A stretch of DNA of 64,000 nt from Crocinitomicaceae bacterium (lineage in GTDB: Bacteria > Bacteroidota > Bacteroidia > Flavobacteriales_D > Crocinitomicaceae), in contig JADJGJ010000004.1 of the NCBI GenBank assembly GCA_016708105.1, positions 248,001 to 312,000 of the forward strand, read 5' to 3'. This document shows positions 29,401 through 36,578 of the stretch, one piece after another (positions within the stretch are counted from its first letter, which is position 1; each line of letters starts with the position of its first letter). A program made the translations under genes and the position numbers. The notes under the pieces are model-generated. The model did not search any database. It was given only the letters and a program-made list of their open reading frames with translations, and was not told the origin of the DNA.

Positions 29401-32400
29401 CTTCAGGCGGTTTTCCTCCATATATTGTCAACTGGTATGATGCAGGAACATCAGCCTTAATAGGTCAAACCGGTACTACGGCCACTAACCTTTGCGCTGG
29501 TACTTATTATGCCGTGATAACAGATAATAACGGATGTAATTTTACTTCACCAAATCAAACAATCAATGAACCGGCACAACTAACTTCTGCTCTTACAACA
29601 ACTGATGCAAGTTGTTTTGGTTTCTGTGATGGAACAGGCGATCTGGTACTTGGTGGAGGAACGCTTCCTTATTCTTATGAGTGGCTTGATATCATGGGCA
29701 ATCCTATTCCTGGCGGCACAACATCAACAATTAGTAATTTGTGTGAGGGTAACTATACTGTTGAGGGGACAGACGGAAATGGCTGTTCAACTGGAATTAT
29801 GTTTGTTGCAATAAATGGTTTCCCTGAAATAACTGGAAACGTATTTACAAATGATGCCAATTGCGGTGTGGCTGACGGAAATGCGACAGTTTTTGCTAAT
29901 GGAGGAAATCCACCATACACCTACCAGTGGATGGACAATTTGATGGTTGCTATTCCTGGTCAAATTGCGAGTACTTTATCTAACGTTTTAGCCGGAACAT
30001 ATTTTGTTGAAGTAACGGATGCAAATGGATGTTCTCAAGTTTTCCAGGCGGATATTTCTAATTTTTCTTCAACCACTATCTCTTGGGATAATGTTTCTGA
30101 CCCATCATGTTTTGGAGTGAATGACGGTTCAATTTCTATTACAGTGAGCAGCCTTAATCCGCCTTTGAGCTATACTTGGAATCCGGGTGGTATTATTGCT
30201 GAAGATCCAACCGGTCTTGCCGCAGGAACTTATACTGTTCAGGTTACAGACGCTACAGGCTGTATTAATTTCTACTCTACTACACTTAATGACCCTACGC
30301 CAATAACAATTTCTTCAGTTTCAACCCCTTCAGACTGCGGCCAATGTAATGGATCAATTACCGTAAACCCTTTGGGTGGTGCGGGCGCTTTGACTACCAT
30401 TTGGAATAACGGCGGCAGTGGAACAAGTATTTCCGGTTTATGTTCTGGTGTTTATGAAGCACAAGTTACTGATGCAAATGGCTGTGTGTTGACTGAGCAA
30501 GTTGACGTAGCAAACACAGGTGGTCTCACGAGTGATCAAATCATTACTTCCATTACTTGCGCCGGTGGATGTGATGGGGAAATACTAATTAGTGGTTTAG
30601 GCGGAACGCCACCATACAATTATCAATGGCTCCATGATGGATCAACTTCTGACATGCAAACCGCTTTGTGTGCCGGAAGTTATTTTGTTACTATTACAGA
30701 TGCTACCGGTTGTTCCGTGAACGTTCAGGTTGATCTTGTGGATCCTAATCCGATTACAGCGGTTGCAACCATTACAAATCCTGACTGTCTTGCAAGCAAT
30801 GGTTCAATTTCTGTTGTAAGCGCCGATGGAAATTTACCTCACACCTATCAATGGGATACTGGACCAATAACCCCAGCTATAGGTGGATTAAGCGCTGGCA
30901 TTTATACACTTACAATAACTGATGCCTCAGGCTGCAACATGGATTTTGTTTACGGACTCAATAACTTAAATGCTGCCGTAATAACTCTTACTGCAACCAA
31001 TGTAAATTGTTATAATGTGTGTGATGCAACAATTGATACACTAGATATGCTTGGTGGAACAGCACCGTTTAATTTTGACTGGATGGATGGAACAGGCGCC
31101 TCACTAGGAATAATAACGCCACTTATTACCGGCCTTTGTGAGGGAGATTATTTACTTGAAGTAACAGATGCTAACGGATGCATTTCTTTCCAAGCGCAAA
31201 CTATAACACAACCCGACACCATTCTGCTTAACCCACTGTTCTTAATTGACCCCTCATGTAATGGAGTCTGTGATGGTTCTATTGTTTCAAACCCAATAGG
31301 CGGTACCTTGCCGTTTAGTTTTGTTTGGGATGATCCTGCCTCACAAACAACTTTTACTGCCGGAGGTTTGTGCGATGGAACATTCAATGTGAATATTACG
31401 GATGCAAATGGATGCGGTGTTTCACAAAGCGGAACACTGATTGAACCGTCTGCTATCGTGATAACCATTGACAACATAACAGACGCCGCTTGTCTAAATG
31501 CTAATGATGGAGGTATAGATATTACGGTAAATGGAGGAACACCGGGATACACCTATGAGTGGATTTCTCAAACCCTTACCGACACCATACTATCGGAGGA
31601 CATTTCAGCCCTGCTTCCAATGAATTATTCACTTACCGTTACTGATCAGAACGGTTGTATAGCTCAGGACACCGTTGCAGTTGATACATTATTGGTTGTT
31701 TTAGCCAACGCAGGGTTAGATGAATTTATTTGTTACAATGACACGCTTACTCTTATTGGAGCATCTAATGTTGCTGGGGCATTGTATACATGGTATGATT
31801 CACTTGGAGTGTTCATTATTGATACCAATGTCCTAGTGTTGCCACCTGTTGCTGTTGGAAATACAGAGTTTATTCTTGAGGTTTCTTTTGCCGGCTGTTC
31901 ACATCAAGACACGGTGCTGGTAACCATGAACGGTCAAATTAGCGTTGAGGCAGGACCAGACATTGATTTATATACGACCCAGACTGGCGGTATAGGCGGA
32001 ACACCAACAACGGCAGCAACAAATACCGTTTTGTGGTCTCCTTCAACCTATTTGAATAATGATACCCTGTTTAATCCTACCGTAATGAAACCACAGGTAT
32101 CAACCATGTATTATGTTACAGCAACAGACACCAATGGTTGTACGGCAATGGATTCAATGTACGTTGAGGTATTGCCTGATATCATTATTCCGGATGGTAT
32201 TTCGCCAAATGGAGACAACCTGAATGACACATGGATCTTAGATTTTCTGGATCAATACCCCGGCGTATCAATAACAATACAGGTATATAATCGTTGGGGA
32301 GAATTGCTATTTGAAAGTGACGAAAACTATGCTGATGATTGGGATGGCACAACGAAAAACAACAAGAAATTGCCTGCAGGCACGTATTATTTTGTGATAG

Positions 32401-32459
32401 ACATAGATCATGAAGATTTTCCTGATCCATTCACCGGTCCAATTACAATTATGTGGTAA
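23439..32459 (+). CDS. Giant SprB-like cell-surface adhesin with 31 repeats, T9SS type B cargo
   Basis: 3006 residues. A signal peptide (to about 29) precedes an N-terminal domain starting DFYWINGSGNWSETQHWSS, common at the front of Bacteroidota adhesins and followed by a beta-helix-like stretch to about 230. From about 265 to 2750 I count 31 SprB repeats of roughly 75 to 85 residues with the pattern CFGxCDGxAxV...GGTPPYxYxW...GLCAGxYxVxVTDxNGC. Two PKD/Ig-like modules (NAGLDEFICYNDTLTLIG, VEAGPDIDLYTTQTG) and the CHU_C sorting domain (IIPDGISPNGDNLNDTW, VYNRWGELLFES, AGTYYFVIDI) end the protein. In F. johnsoniae SprB is moved along the cell surface for gliding. Conserved Cys in each repeat suggest many disulfides. 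Followed after 19 bases by its likely partner PorP/SprF. Confidence 0.95.
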   Translation: MTFKRALSNIKKTLALSACLMLYQSLSARDFYWINGSGNWSETQHWSSVSGGSSCGLIPGEDDEIFFDQNSTNQFFPKVFIDQDVKINSLHITSQKGLVLVSENNNLTITSKVNIAQNCSFLFSGNAKLIFQNDNLQEGEINTHGISINCSVDVKGNWSFQDHFILTPEANLSFFGGEILTNGNTLAAGNILFTQSTTRIDLNGSAVYAHNEINLSRAAGTGDPGIIYSTSGHPSGGSENHLPGSSWFKSTTNCVGAAPLVLTLTVITNFNGEDISCFDSCDAEIEITTAGTPGPYSYSLNGGPFGTQTTFTGLCAGNYTVTVIDSSNQIVPGLYAQCSVAENVAEPSILTFPPPFVVQPTCPSTCDGQAFSFPGGGTGVLSVFWATSGETTANPVGLCVGNNPVTVTDANGCTLSDVVVINSPPPILPGETITPPTCAGDVDAEILLNPSGGNGGPYTIVWNPVPASGQGTNPGIGFDNVVVTVSIFDVDGCQKDTSFTIVDPPILSVNAALVANASCFGFCDGDASATPAGGTGGYTFEWFDFTTGLTTGITAQNPSTLCAGTYYVIVTDAGGCFDQSGNITINQPTEVTGTATSTDMSCFDICDGTTSVVGGGGTPGYTYAWEAVPAGTGLGATSSLNGLCAGLFEITVFDANGCPSSPDTVEVIQPTPVTQALTSTDPTCYDLCDGAATTVAGGGVGGYTYTWVPAPGLGQGTANGTNMCDGAYTVTVADANGCNVDTTFTITNPPQYDITVTQTDLLCSGDVNGTISVTVNSGGSGAGYTFTWAPVPPVGQGTPNVSGLSAGIWTVTIEDALLCDTTLSFTITSPTPLIINASVISQVTCFGDCNGSGQVVIAGGTAPYNILWDDGGAQTTAVASNLCDGIYTATVTDDNGCVASDNIAITQPAPFNLTTSFNDIICFDDCTGSATVTMIGGGSPPYNILWDDAPLNQTTFTAINLCAGNYTATVTDQNLCDTVLNFTISEPPAIIITINSQNSACFGTCSGSADISALGGTGALSYQWYDDITGLPIPGETNTTISNLCPGDYYCLVTDAAGCSIASSVITITELPEIIITLDSFVDATCGLCDGQANITASGGTGAFSYNWVPAPGAGQGTPNVTGLCAGANTVTITDGLGCTENLIVPINNVAGEILQLDSVNTSCFSICDGQLIANFNSIDPPYTLEWFDNTTGLTTGVVVNPAVSPVTSAGFCQGDYLAVLTNNTGCTVTEVITLNEPTEITAVITPTDVDCAGNCNGTASAVAAGGAGGYNYTWNPMPGGGQGTPNASGLCDGNYTLTVTDMTGCNENFTTTISEPVALVIDNSSSNDISCFGANDGSVSVITSGGIPPISYEWFSCTTGLSTGILTAVASNLGPDTYQVVVTDANGCSVTGPCLVVNEPPSLTATINTSTVNCFGNCDGLMDVLPAGGTAPYFYQWQDEFSIDIAGQTNDTMNNVCQGIYNVQVTDFSGCSITFGPIDMTAPASPWVVTTAFSDPTCSGTCDGTATVTVLGGNNPPYSYQWDDPFNQVTAGATNLCAGTWTVTISDAGICDTTISFTLIAPTSITSNATITDNLCFGDCNGTVTVNPFGGTMPYTISWTDGQFGATAIGLCVGPITVNITDGLGCTEDTTINITEPADLIVNSSFSNNATCGVCNASATVNMAGGVPPYTYDWSPDPAAGEGTNNASGLCPGVVTCTVTDMNGCIETPSFPISDVNGETVTITSTDESCFGACDGTADAVYVCGDPACTQEWYDATSGLSLGVFTSTISNLCAGDYFVEVINNSGCVSIETATISGPTQIIDNATVTPVICNNDSNGSITLNPSGGSGAGYTYVWNPVPSNGQGTNQALNIGAGSWTVDITDGSGCTETYVYDITNPPAITITATPTDPSCAVFCNGMISIVVAGGYGGFTYQWTSGGVPIPGATNTLITNLCSGNYNVDVTDLNGCTVNMAADITLSEPVPVSAPISGTDVLCFGDCSGTATVVPSGGFPPYIVNWYDAGTSALIGQTGTTATNLCAGTYYAVITDNNGCNFTSPNQTINEPAQLTSALTTTDASCFGFCDGTGDLVLGGGTLPYSYEWLDIMGNPIPGGTTSTISNLCEGNYTVEGTDGNGCSTGIMFVAINGFPEITGNVFTNDANCGVADGNATVFANGGNPPYTYQWMDNLMVAIPGQIASTLSNVLAGTYFVEVTDANGCSQVFQADISNFSSTTISWDNVSDPSCFGVNDGSISITVSSLNPPLSYTWNPGGIIAEDPTGLAAGTYTVQVTDATGCINFYSTTLNDPTPITISSVSTPSDCGQCNGSITVNPLGGAGALTTIWNNGGSGTSISGLCSGVYEAQVTDANGCVLTEQVDVANTGGLTSDQIITSITCAGGCDGEILISGLGGTPPYNYQWLHDGSTSDMQTALCAGSYFVTITDATGCSVNVQVDLVDPNPITAVATITNPDCLASNGSISVVSADGNLPHTYQWDTGPITPAIGGLSAGIYTLTITDASGCNMDFVYGLNNLNAAVITLTATNVNCYNVCDATIDTLDMLGGTAPFNFDWMDGTGASLGIITPLITGLCEGDYLLEVTDANGCISFQAQTITQPDTILLNPLFLIDPSCNGVCDGSIVSNPIGGTLPFSFVWDDPASQTTFTAGGLCDGTFNVNITDANGCGVSQSGTLIEPSAIVITIDNITDAACLNANDGGIDITVNGGTPGYTYEWISQTLTDTILSEDISALLPMNYSLTVTDQNGCIAQDTVAVDTLLVVLANAGLDEFICYNDTLTLIGASNVAGALYTWYDSLGVFIIDTNVLVLPPVAVGNTEFILEVSFAGCSHQDTVLVTMNGQISVEAGPDIDLYTTQTGGIGGTPTTAATNTVLWSPSTYLNNDTLFNPTVMKPQVSTMYYVTATDTNGCTAMDSMYVEVLPDIIIPDGISPNGDNLNDTWILDFLDQYPGVSITIQVYNRWGELLFESDENYADDWDGTTKNNKKLPAGTYYFVIDIDHEDFPDPFTGPITIMW
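24250..31690 (+). repeat. Array of 31 diverged SprB-type coding repeats
   Basis: Each unit is roughly 225 to 255 bases and encodes one domain starting at a Cys-Phe-x-x-Cys-Asp-Gly motif and ending in a linker to the next. Units share protein pattern but have clearly diverged DNA, so the array is old. Several sub-types recur: one with GQGTPN after the Trp, one with TTGLxTG or TSGLSLG, one with WDDPxxQ, and one that lacks the usual CFGxC opening (CGxC instead). Boundaries are approximate. Confidence 0.85.
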
Positions 32460-32478
32460 ACATTAAAACGAGAAAGCA

Positions 32479-33402
32479 ATGAAAAGAAAAATCATCCTAT
32501 CAGCCCTTGTTTTAATGTCATTGACGGCAGGAGCACAACAATTACCTCAATTCACGCAATACACATTTAACCAATACGCATTCAATCCCGCTTATGCCGG
32601 TACCACCCCGACATGGGAGGCGGTGACCAATAATCGCTATCAATGGGTAGGCATTACAGATGCTCCGAGAACATTTACACTTTCAGCTCAGGGGCCTCTG
32701 AAATTTGAGAACAATGCATTAGGCGGATATTTGTACACCGACAATGTTGGTCCAACCAGAAGACTAGGCTTTCAATTTTCCTACGCATACCAAATCCAGT
32801 TGGATGATAATCTAAGACTGTCGTTTGGTTTATCAATGGGCTTTAATCAATGGATGCTTGATGCAGATAAGGTGACCACCTATCATCCCGGAGATTTTTA
32901 TTTTTCAAACGGCTTACTTAAAAGTGAAGACTTGGACGGTAAATTCGGGTTATACCTTTATCATCCTGATTGGTATATTGGCGCAAGTATTGAACAAATG
33001 TTGCACAACAAAATGACCTTCCTTGCAACACAAACTTCTTCAGAAAGTTTTATGGAAGATCATTTTTATTTTCATGGAGGCTATACTTTTCATTTAGGCG
33101 AAGACTGGGACCTTGATCCGTCTTTTCTTTTAAAAATGGGTTTACCCGCTCCGCTGAAACTTGACATTGGACTCAGAGCTACGTATAAACGCGCAGTATG
33201 GCTTGGTGGAGGATTCCGCACGCATGATGCGGCCTATGCGTTAATTGGGTATTGCTATAAAGATCAACTCAGAATTGGGTATTCATTCGATTTTACAACA
33301 ACAGATCTGCGCAATTACAGCTCAGGTTCACATGAGTTAATGATGGCTTTTGTTTTTGGTCATTTCAAGAGAACACCAACAAACAGTGCTTCAATGGAAT
33401 AA
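32479..33402 (+). CDS. PorP/SprF family type IX secretion outer-membrane protein
   Basis: 307 residues, signal peptide MKRKIILSALVLMSLTAGAQ. Family signature QLPQFTQYTFNQYAFNPAYAG and YQWVGITDAPRTFTLS, then barrel strands (LGGYLYTDNVGPTRRLGFQF, LRLSFGLSMGFNQWMLDADK). Its position, 19 bases after the SprB-like gene, matches the sprB-sprF order of F. johnsoniae, where SprF is needed to deliver SprB. Third cargo/PorP pair. Confidence 0.93.
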   Translation: MKRKIILSALVLMSLTAGAQQLPQFTQYTFNQYAFNPAYAGTTPTWEAVTNNRYQWVGITDAPRTFTLSAQGPLKFENNALGGYLYTDNVGPTRRLGFQFSYAYQIQLDDNLRLSFGLSMGFNQWMLDADKVTTYHPGDFYFSNGLLKSEDLDGKFGLYLYHPDWYIGASIEQMLHNKMTFLATQTSSESFMEDHFYFHGGYTFHLGEDWDLDPSFLLKMGLPAPLKLDIGLRATYKRAVWLGGGFRTHDAAYALIGYCYKDQLRIGYSFDFTTTDLRNYSSGSHELMMAFVFGHFKRTPTNSASME

Positions 33403-33434
33403 ATTTATATCTTGGCTGAATTATTTTCAAGCCC

Positions 33435-35879
33435 ATGAAAAGTTCAGTTTTACTTGTTGCCCTGTTTATCAGTGTATTTTCATTTGCGCAGGACATCACA
33501 CAAACCATTCGCGGTACGGTTTCAGACAGTGAATCCAATTATCCTTTGTTTGGCACCAAGATAAAAATCAACATCAGTGCCGATAAAACAATTGGAGCCA
33601 TTAGTGATGATGAAGGAAATTTTGTTCTCACGCAGGTTCCGGTTGGTAAGCACACGGTCATTTTTACCTCAGTAGGATATGAGTCTAAAGAGGTAACGGT
33701 GATTGTTACTTCAGGAAAAGAAGTGGTGCTGAACGTGCAGCTTACAGAATCAGTTATTGTTAGCGAAGAGGTGGAAATAGTTGCCGTGAAGCAGGGAGAA
33801 ACTAATAATGATATGGCTACTGCCAGCTCACAATCATTTTCTATTGAAGAAACCAATAGATATGCCGGTAGCAGGGGAGACCCCGCAAGAATGATGTCTA
33901 ATTACGCCGGTGCGCAAGGCACAGATGACTCGCGGAATGACATTGTCATCAGGGGGAATTCACCGCTTGGAATAATTTATCGTATTGAAGGAGTGAGTAT
34001 ACCAAACCCAAATCACTTTGGAATTGCCGGTTCAACAGGCGGACCTGTATCTATTCTCAACAATAAAATTCTCGATAATTCAGATTTTTTCATGAGCGCT
34101 TTTCCGGCAGAATATGGAAACAGTACCAGTGGAATTTTTGATCTTAGATTGCGTCGTGGCAATAATAATATTCATGAGTTCTCAGGACAATTTGGCTTGC
34201 TGGGGACTGAGGTATTATTTGAAGGACCTCTCTCATCAAATCACAAAGCAAGTTATTTAATTTTAGGGCGCTTCTCCACTCTAACACTGATGGATAAAAT
34301 GGGAATTTCTTATGGAACAGATGCGGTTCCGGTATACGGAGACGGGGCGTTTAAATTTGATTTTCCACTTAAAGGAGGTAGCGCAATTTCATTTTGGGGT
34401 ATTGGTGGATCAAGCAGCATTGACATCATGATTTCAGATCAACTTGTGCCTGCTCAAGATGCTTATGGAGAACAAGACAGAGATCAACACTTCAACACCT
34501 ATATGATGACAACGGGGTTGACATTGAAAAAAACAATTAATGAGAATTGTTTTCTCAAAACCTCAGTTGCTTACTCTGCTCAAAACCAAAATAGTGAGCA
34601 TGAGTATATATTGAGACATCTTGGGTCTGACAGCGCTTGGGTTTATGATGCTGATCCGTTTACGATGATGGGGTATGAGTTTAAAATTTCTACCGGCTCA
34701 GCATATTTTTCGGTGAATCAAAAATTTGGACCAAAGCATGTGATTAAGTATGGGTTCAATGCTGATCTTAACTTTTTTCAAATGCGTGATTCTATTCGCA
34801 ATGACATATCTGATTCAACATCGGCCTTTTATTATCGGTGGGATTATAACAATGTTGAGCCCGGTTTGCTGGGGCAAATTTTTATTCAGTGGAAGTATAA
34901 GATTGGTGAAAAAATCACCCTGAATACAGGTTTGCACAGTCAGTATTTTTCATTCAGCAATTCATTTTCTCCCATTGAACCACGAGCGGGAATTAAGTTT
35001 GATTTGACAGATAAACAAACATTGGCTTTTGCTACCGGGATGCATTCACAAACACATCCTTTGTATTTGTATACTTACCACAAAATTGACAGCGCAGGCA
35101 ATAAAATCTACCACAATCAAAACATGGATTTTTTAAAGAGCATACATGGTGTGTTGAGTTATTCAATCAGCCTGAAAGGATCTCTGCAAATTAAAACTGA
35201 AGTATACTACCAATATTTATATGATGTGCCGGTTGAGGTTGTTCCATCTGCATTTTCAATGCTTAATCAAGGTAGCGGATTTGCACGTTTCTTCCCTGAC
35301 AGTTTGCAAAATACCGGAACGGGAGCGAACTATGGTGTTGAACTAACGGTGCAAAAATTCTTTGATAAAAGTTTCTTCTTTTTGGCTACCATGAGTTTAT
35401 ATCAGTCACAATATACGGGCAGTGACGGTGTGCTGAGAAACACAGACTTTAATGGAAATTATATTACCAATTTACTTGCGGGAAAAGAATTTAAAGTTGG
35501 AAAAAACGACCAACACACGCTTGGCTTTGGAGTAAAAGTAACCTATGCCGGAGGAAAAAGATATGGCCTTATTGATACAGTTGCAACCAATGACTTAAAA
35601 GAACTGGTTTATCTTGATTCAGCCTATAACGAATTGCGTTTCAGAAATTATTTCAGATTAGATTTTAAGGTAAATTATGTAATCAACGCCAAAAAAACCA
35701 GTCATGAAATAGGACTTGATTTAGTTAATTTATTGAACACGCCAAACATACTTGGGTTAACCTATACCCCAAATCCTGACAACCCATCACAGCCTTATGC
35801 TGAGCGTTTGCAATTAGGCTTTTTGCCGCTGTTCTATTATAAAATAGATTTTAAAGTGGCCGGTAAGCCAGCCAGTTAA
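33435..35879 (+). CDS. TonB-dependent receptor with carboxypeptidase-regulatory N-terminus
   Basis: 814 residues, signal peptide MKSSVLLVALFISVFSFAQ. Residues about 25-110 form a CarboxypepD_reg-like domain (IRGTVSDSESNYPLFGTKIK, DDEGNFVLTQVPVGKHTVIF, GYESKEV). A plug domain follows (GAQGTDDSRNDIVIRGNSPL, YRIEGVSIPNPNHFG, LDNSDFFMSAFPAEYGNSTS), then a 22-strand-type barrel ending in LGFLPLFYYKIDFKV. It imports an unknown ligand across the outer membrane using TonB. No SusD or transport partner lies next to it. The start is 32 bases after the PorP/SprF gene; co-transcription is possible. Confidence 0.9.
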   Translation: MKSSVLLVALFISVFSFAQDITQTIRGTVSDSESNYPLFGTKIKINISADKTIGAISDDEGNFVLTQVPVGKHTVIFTSVGYESKEVTVIVTSGKEVVLNVQLTESVIVSEEVEIVAVKQGETNNDMATASSQSFSIEETNRYAGSRGDPARMMSNYAGAQGTDDSRNDIVIRGNSPLGIIYRIEGVSIPNPNHFGIAGSTGGPVSILNNKILDNSDFFMSAFPAEYGNSTSGIFDLRLRRGNNNIHEFSGQFGLLGTEVLFEGPLSSNHKASYLILGRFSTLTLMDKMGISYGTDAVPVYGDGAFKFDFPLKGGSAISFWGIGGSSSIDIMISDQLVPAQDAYGEQDRDQHFNTYMMTTGLTLKKTINENCFLKTSVAYSAQNQNSEHEYILRHLGSDSAWVYDADPFTMMGYEFKISTGSAYFSVNQKFGPKHVIKYGFNADLNFFQMRDSIRNDISDSTSAFYYRWDYNNVEPGLLGQIFIQWKYKIGEKITLNTGLHSQYFSFSNSFSPIEPRAGIKFDLTDKQTLAFATGMHSQTHPLYLYTYHKIDSAGNKIYHNQNMDFLKSIHGVLSYSISLKGSLQIKTEVYYQYLYDVPVEVVPSAFSMLNQGSGFARFFPDSLQNTGTGANYGVELTVQKFFDKSFFFLATMSLYQSQYTGSDGVLRNTDFNGNYITNLLAGKEFKVGKNDQHTLGFGVKVTYAGGKRYGLIDTVATNDLKELVYLDSAYNELRFRNYFRLDFKVNYVINAKKTSHEIGLDLVNLLNTPNILGLTYTPNPDNPSQPYAERLQLGFLPLFYYKIDFKVAGKPAS

Positions 35880-35942
35880 AAGTTTATGTAACATTTTAAA
35901 AAAGCATGCGTTTAACAGGACAGAATTAAAAAACCCAAATAC

Positions 35943-36290
35943 ATGAATAGCTGCCTTTCCTGTGAAAAAGAATTCGGTGGACGATCAAACCAAAAATTTT
36001 GTTCTGTTGCATGTAAAAACCGACACCACAACGCACAGAACAAACAGAAGGAAGCCGTGGTGCTGAAGGTCAACAAATCACTGCACAGAAACTGGACCGT
36101 GCTGAACAAATTGTACCAGATTTATCGTAGCACACCTATTTCAATTGATATTGTCACTGCTTATGGTTACAACCCCACGTATTTTACGCATGTCCACAAC
36201 AGCCCTATTGGCGAAAAGTATACCATGGTATATGATATTGGATTTAAAAATCACATAGATAACAAAATTCAAATTTTTCCTGCGCCATAA
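35943..36290 (+). CDS. Small zinc-finger protein (Cys4-type N-terminus)
   Basis: 115 residues. The N-terminus MNSCLSCEKEFGGRSNQKFC with the following SVAC gives CxxC-x12-CxxxC, a zinc ribbon of the kind found in short Bacteroidota proteins, followed by KNRHHNAQNKQ, a basic helix. The C-terminal 70 residues (LNKLYQIYRSTPISIDIVTA, PTYFTHVHNSPIGEKYTMVY) have no recognised family. Such proteins may bind DNA, but nothing here shows a target. Isolated single gene, 63 bases after the receptor gene. Confidence 0.7.
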   Translation: MNSCLSCEKEFGGRSNQKFCSVACKNRHHNAQNKQKEAVVLKVNKSLHRNWTVLNKLYQIYRSTPISIDIVTAYGYNPTYFTHVHNSPIGEKYTMVYDIGFKNHIDNKIQIFPAP

Positions 36291-36578
36291 TATCGTTGAC
36301 ATTTATCGCTCATCTGAGATCGAGCTAATAAAAAATGCATCGTACCAAAACAATTGTCACAACACCATTTGCAATCAAAATCACGGTTGTTTAATTGACT
36401 GTTGAAATAGTTTTTGCCTAAACCTTTGCTGCGCCACTTTGCGGGGAATTAATTCTCACGCTTTGGTGTTTTGTAATGAATTGTTACTTTTTTCTTTTCC
36501 TGAATTGTAAGATTGAGATTTTTTAACAAACGGACATGTAATAAGGACTTACATTCGGTAAAAAGAGAAATAATTTTC

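Noticed and set aside
24512..31552. Several minus-strand open frames inside the giant adhesin gene (up to 135 codons)
   Set aside because: They are mirror images of the Cys/Gly/Thr-rich repeats and recur for that reason; none has a signal, motif or promoter.
24250..31690. Repeat array considered as CRISPR or other non-coding repeat
   Set aside because: Units are 225 to 255 bases, diverged at DNA level and all in one open frame; they are protein domain repeats.
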